43,891 nt of DNA. Origin: Deltaproteobacteria bacterium. Its GTDB lineage: Bacteria > Desulfobacterota > Desulfarculia > Adiutricales > Adiutricaceae. Under the pieces are notes generated by a model. The model worked only from the letters and a program-made list of their open reading frames with translations, was not told the origin of the DNA and made no database searches. This document shows positions 42,314-43,891 of this stretch, piece by piece (position 1 is the first letter of the stretch; each line of letters opens with the position of its first letter). Location: NCBI GenBank assembly GCA_031279515.1, contig JAITII010000103.1, forward strand, positions 1 to 43,891, given 5' to 3'. Made by a program: the position numbers and the translations under genes.

Positions 42314-42943
42314 ATGTTAAACAAATTCTCTATTATTAGTACTTTTATTGTCATAATATTAACAGCTACAATTTTATATGCTCAAAGTCAGCCCGTCCTT
42401 CCTTCTGCCAGCGGCTTAAACTGGGTGCCCTTTGAATATAAGGGACAGCCTCAAAATGTTACAGTAATGGTGCCTAGCGACTTTAAAGGTGAATATTATG
42501 GGAATGTAGAAGTACCTACGCAAATATTTCGGTCTCAAGCTTCTGTGAATCAAACCTTTGATGACAATATAACCTTAACCTTAAATACCTTAAAAGTTCC
42601 CGACATTAGAAATGCAACTGGATCATACGATGAAGAAGACATTGAAGCATTTAAACAAGGATACATACAAGGCAAGGATAATGTAGGAATACTTGATGTA
42701 ACCCAGAATGAAGGAAAACTAATCTTAAATAATGTGATTGCAATTTCTGGTTCATTAAATGAAACACTGATTACACAATTTCAAAATCGTCGGCTTGTTG
42801 TAAATGGAGAAATAATGGTCATACTTGCGTGTCACTACATAAAAGAATCAGCTTTAACCAAAAATGGTGTAAATGACACCGATTTCCAAAGGATCAATAA
42901 TAACGTGTGTTCGCCTTATTTGGATAGTCTGACTTTCAAATAG
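42314..42943 (+). CDS. Exported protein of unknown function, tandem paralog 1
   Basis: 209 residues from the ATG at 42314, which has GGAG eight bases upstream; an in-frame start 22 codons earlier would bury the signal. MLNKFSIISTFIVIILTATI then LYAQSQ is a Sec signal with a likely cut after YAQ or nearby. The mature part is acidic and beta-rich with many Asn, begins SGLNWVPFEYKGQPQNVTVM and has two Cys (ILACHYIK and NNVCSPY) that could pair. No domain is recognised. The gene is more AT-rich than its neighbours upstream. Its twin lies 726 bp downstream, of exactly the same length. The strong promoter at 41989 should drive both. Confidence 0.75.
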   Translation: MLNKFSIISTFIVIILTATILYAQSQPVLPSASGLNWVPFEYKGQPQNVTVMVPSDFKGEYYGNVEVPTQIFRSQASVNQTFDDNITLTLNTLKVPDIRNATGSYDEEDIEAFKQGYIQGKDNVGILDVTQNEGKLILNNVIAISGSLNETLITQFQNRRLVVNGEIMVILACHYIKESALTKNGVNDTDFQRINNNVCSPYLDSLTFK

Positions 42944-43201
42944 TTATCATTAGCTTATTGGTTAATAGTTATTGCTACAATTACCAATTAAACAATCGTG
43001 CCATCACAAAATTGGTGGCCTCATTTGGAGGGCTTTATTATGTTATACAAATTCTCTATTGTTGGTACTCTTATTGTCATAATATTAACAGCAGCAATTT
43101 TAAATGCCCAAAGTCTGTCCGTCCTTCCTCCTGCCAGCGGCTTAAACTGGGTGCCCTTTGAATATAAGGGACAGCCTCAAAATGTTACAGTAATGGTGCC
43201 T
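42405..43201. repeat. Tandem gene duplication with an identical 71-bp block
   Basis: 42405-42475 and 43131-43201 are identical over 71 bp at a distance of 726 bp. The leaders around 42272-42316 and 42997-43042 (CGTGCCATCACAAAA then CTCATTTGGAG) are also similar, and the sequence at about 42215-42262 recurs at 43706-43753 (GCGCAAACTCT then CAGCGTAA and TAATTG). Outside these blocks the gene copies differ much more. Confidence 0.9.
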
Positions 43202-43669
43202 GATAACTATGTAGCTGAAGAAGTAAGGATTCAAGACATCTCTATGGAAGTATTTCAGTCTCCAGCTTTTCTAAATAATACCTTTGATGATAATATTCTC
43301 CTTACGCTAGGTATCGCAGATATAGTTGACATGAGAAATTCAACTGGAACTTACGATGACTTCACCATTGAAATATTTGTAGACACATACATTAATGATA
43401 TGGACAATATACTAACATATGAAGTAACCCAAGATCAAGGATTACTAATCTTAGAGCATGTATCTGTAGGGTATGAATCATTAGATGAACTACTGACTAC
43501 GACTTTCGAAATTCGTCGTATTGCCGTAAAGGGAGAGATAACGGTAATGCTTGTGTGTATCTACGATAAAGATTCCCAGGTAACTGAAGATATTTTAAAT
43601 GACACCGATTTCAAGAGAATTAATAATGAAGTGTGTTCTCCTTATTTTAATAGTTTGACTTTCAATTAG
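43040..43669 (+). CDS. Exported protein of unknown function, tandem paralog 2
   Basis: 209 residues from the ATG at 43040, with GGAGGG eight bases upstream. The signal peptide MLYKFSIVGTLIVIILTAAI then LNAQS matches that of paralog 1. The region SGLNWVPFEYKGQPQNVTVM is identical in protein and DNA, then the two diverge (for example PDNYVAEEVRIQD against PSDFKGEYYGNVE) but keep the same plan: TFDDNI, NSTGTYDD, VTQDQG, the two Cys (LVCIYDK, EVCSPY) and the ending NDTDFKRINN then SLTFN. The protein is very acidic. Function unknown; a periplasmic or surface-exposed, diversifying protein is a reasonable guess. Confidence 0.75.
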   Translation: MLYKFSIVGTLIVIILTAAILNAQSLSVLPPASGLNWVPFEYKGQPQNVTVMVPDNYVAEEVRIQDISMEVFQSPAFLNNTFDDNILLTLGIADIVDMRNSTGTYDDFTIEIFVDTYINDMDNILTYEVTQDQGLLILEHVSVGYESLDELLTTTFEIRRIAVKGEITVMLVCIYDKDSQVTEDILNDTDFKRINNEVCSPYFNSLTFN

Positions 43670-43777
43670 TTCGCCTTAGCTTATGGATTAAAAGAATTAA
43701 CTATAGCGCAAACTCTTTTTTTTCCAGCGTAAGTAATTGATACTCTTACTATCATTTTATTTTCTTTGGGCAACTAA

Positions 43778-43891
43778 TTAAGGCTCGTATACCTTGTAGA
43801 GGTCTTTGACAGGCAGGCCGTTTTTCTTAATAAGGACCTTCCAATGATGATTGGCACCCATATTGTATAGCCATCTTGGCATGGAAGGGGA
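43778..43891 (-). CDS. C-terminal end of a minus-strand gene (cut by window edge)
   Basis: The minus-strand frame is open from the right edge to a TAA at 43780-43778. The 37 visible residues end MPRWLYNMGANHHWKVLIKK then NGLPVKDLYKVYEP. The segment is basic and rich in aromatic residues. I do not recognise the family. It converges with the tandem paralogs. The codons read normally and the GC content rises again here, so it is probably a real gene. Confidence 0.55.
   Translation of the reverse strand, partial: SPSMPRWLYNMGANHHWKVLIKKNGLPVKDLYKVYEP

Overview
The window looks like a bacterial chromosome, most likely from the former Deltaproteobacteria (Desulfobacterota, possibly near Desulfovibrionales). 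The reasons are the run tgt-yajC-secD-secF with a SecF carrying an extra two-helix insertion, the YhaM-like/HolB/PSP1 cluster, a glycerate dehydrogenase plus glycerate kinase pair, a MtaC-like corrinoid protein, and a bacterial gene that joins an MtrA-like domain to an archaeal-type thymidylate synthase domain. This placement is inference; no rRNA or tRNA gene was seen. Coding DNA is of mid GC with many ATA and AGG codons. Intergenic DNA and both window ends are clearly more AT-rich.

Layout. 1-1304: the 3' part of an IS4-type transposase gene, then a long AT-rich gap. 1305-11166 (+): Nudix hydrolase, YajG-like lipoprotein, RNase J, ProA, EamA exporter, Tgt, YajC, SecD, SecF, a housekeeping run for RNA turnover, proline synthesis, queuosine tRNA modification and protein export. 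11167-12026: gene-free, with two tandem repeats. 12027-14245 (+): D-2-hydroxyacid dehydrogenase and glycerate kinase, which together can take hydroxypyruvate to phosphoglycerate. 14344-17705 (-): HD/OB-fold exonuclease-like protein, HolB and PSP1 protein, in that order of transcription. 18389-23933 (-): a chemoreceptor and a three-PAS hybrid histidine kinase. 24243-26922 (+): tRNA methyltransferase-like protein, site-2 protease, ScpA and ScpB. 26996-28377: divergent short N-acetylglutamate synthase-like gene and ABC ATPase.

28427-43891 is the accessory part. It holds a 1402-residue SNF2-type helicase related to DarB-like phage and plasmid helicases but without a methylase domain. Next is an outer-membrane beta-barrel gene divergent from a GntR/UTRA repressor, with ACTATATAGT palindromes between them, and a corrinoid protein behind the repressor. 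Then comes a nucleotide cluster: a ParB-like small protein, an extended dCMP deaminase, the MtrA-like/thymidylate synthase fusion and a UvrD/PcrA helicase. Last is a textbook consensus promoter followed by a long leader and two tandem paralogous exported proteins of identical length (209 aa). The 3' end of an unknown minus-strand gene is at the right edge.

The parts that best deserve follow-up are the dCMP deaminase/thymidylate synthase-like cluster (36758-41931), the repressor/porin palindromes, the orphan DarB-like helicase, and the tandem paralogs that share an identical 71-bp block inside otherwise diverged genes.
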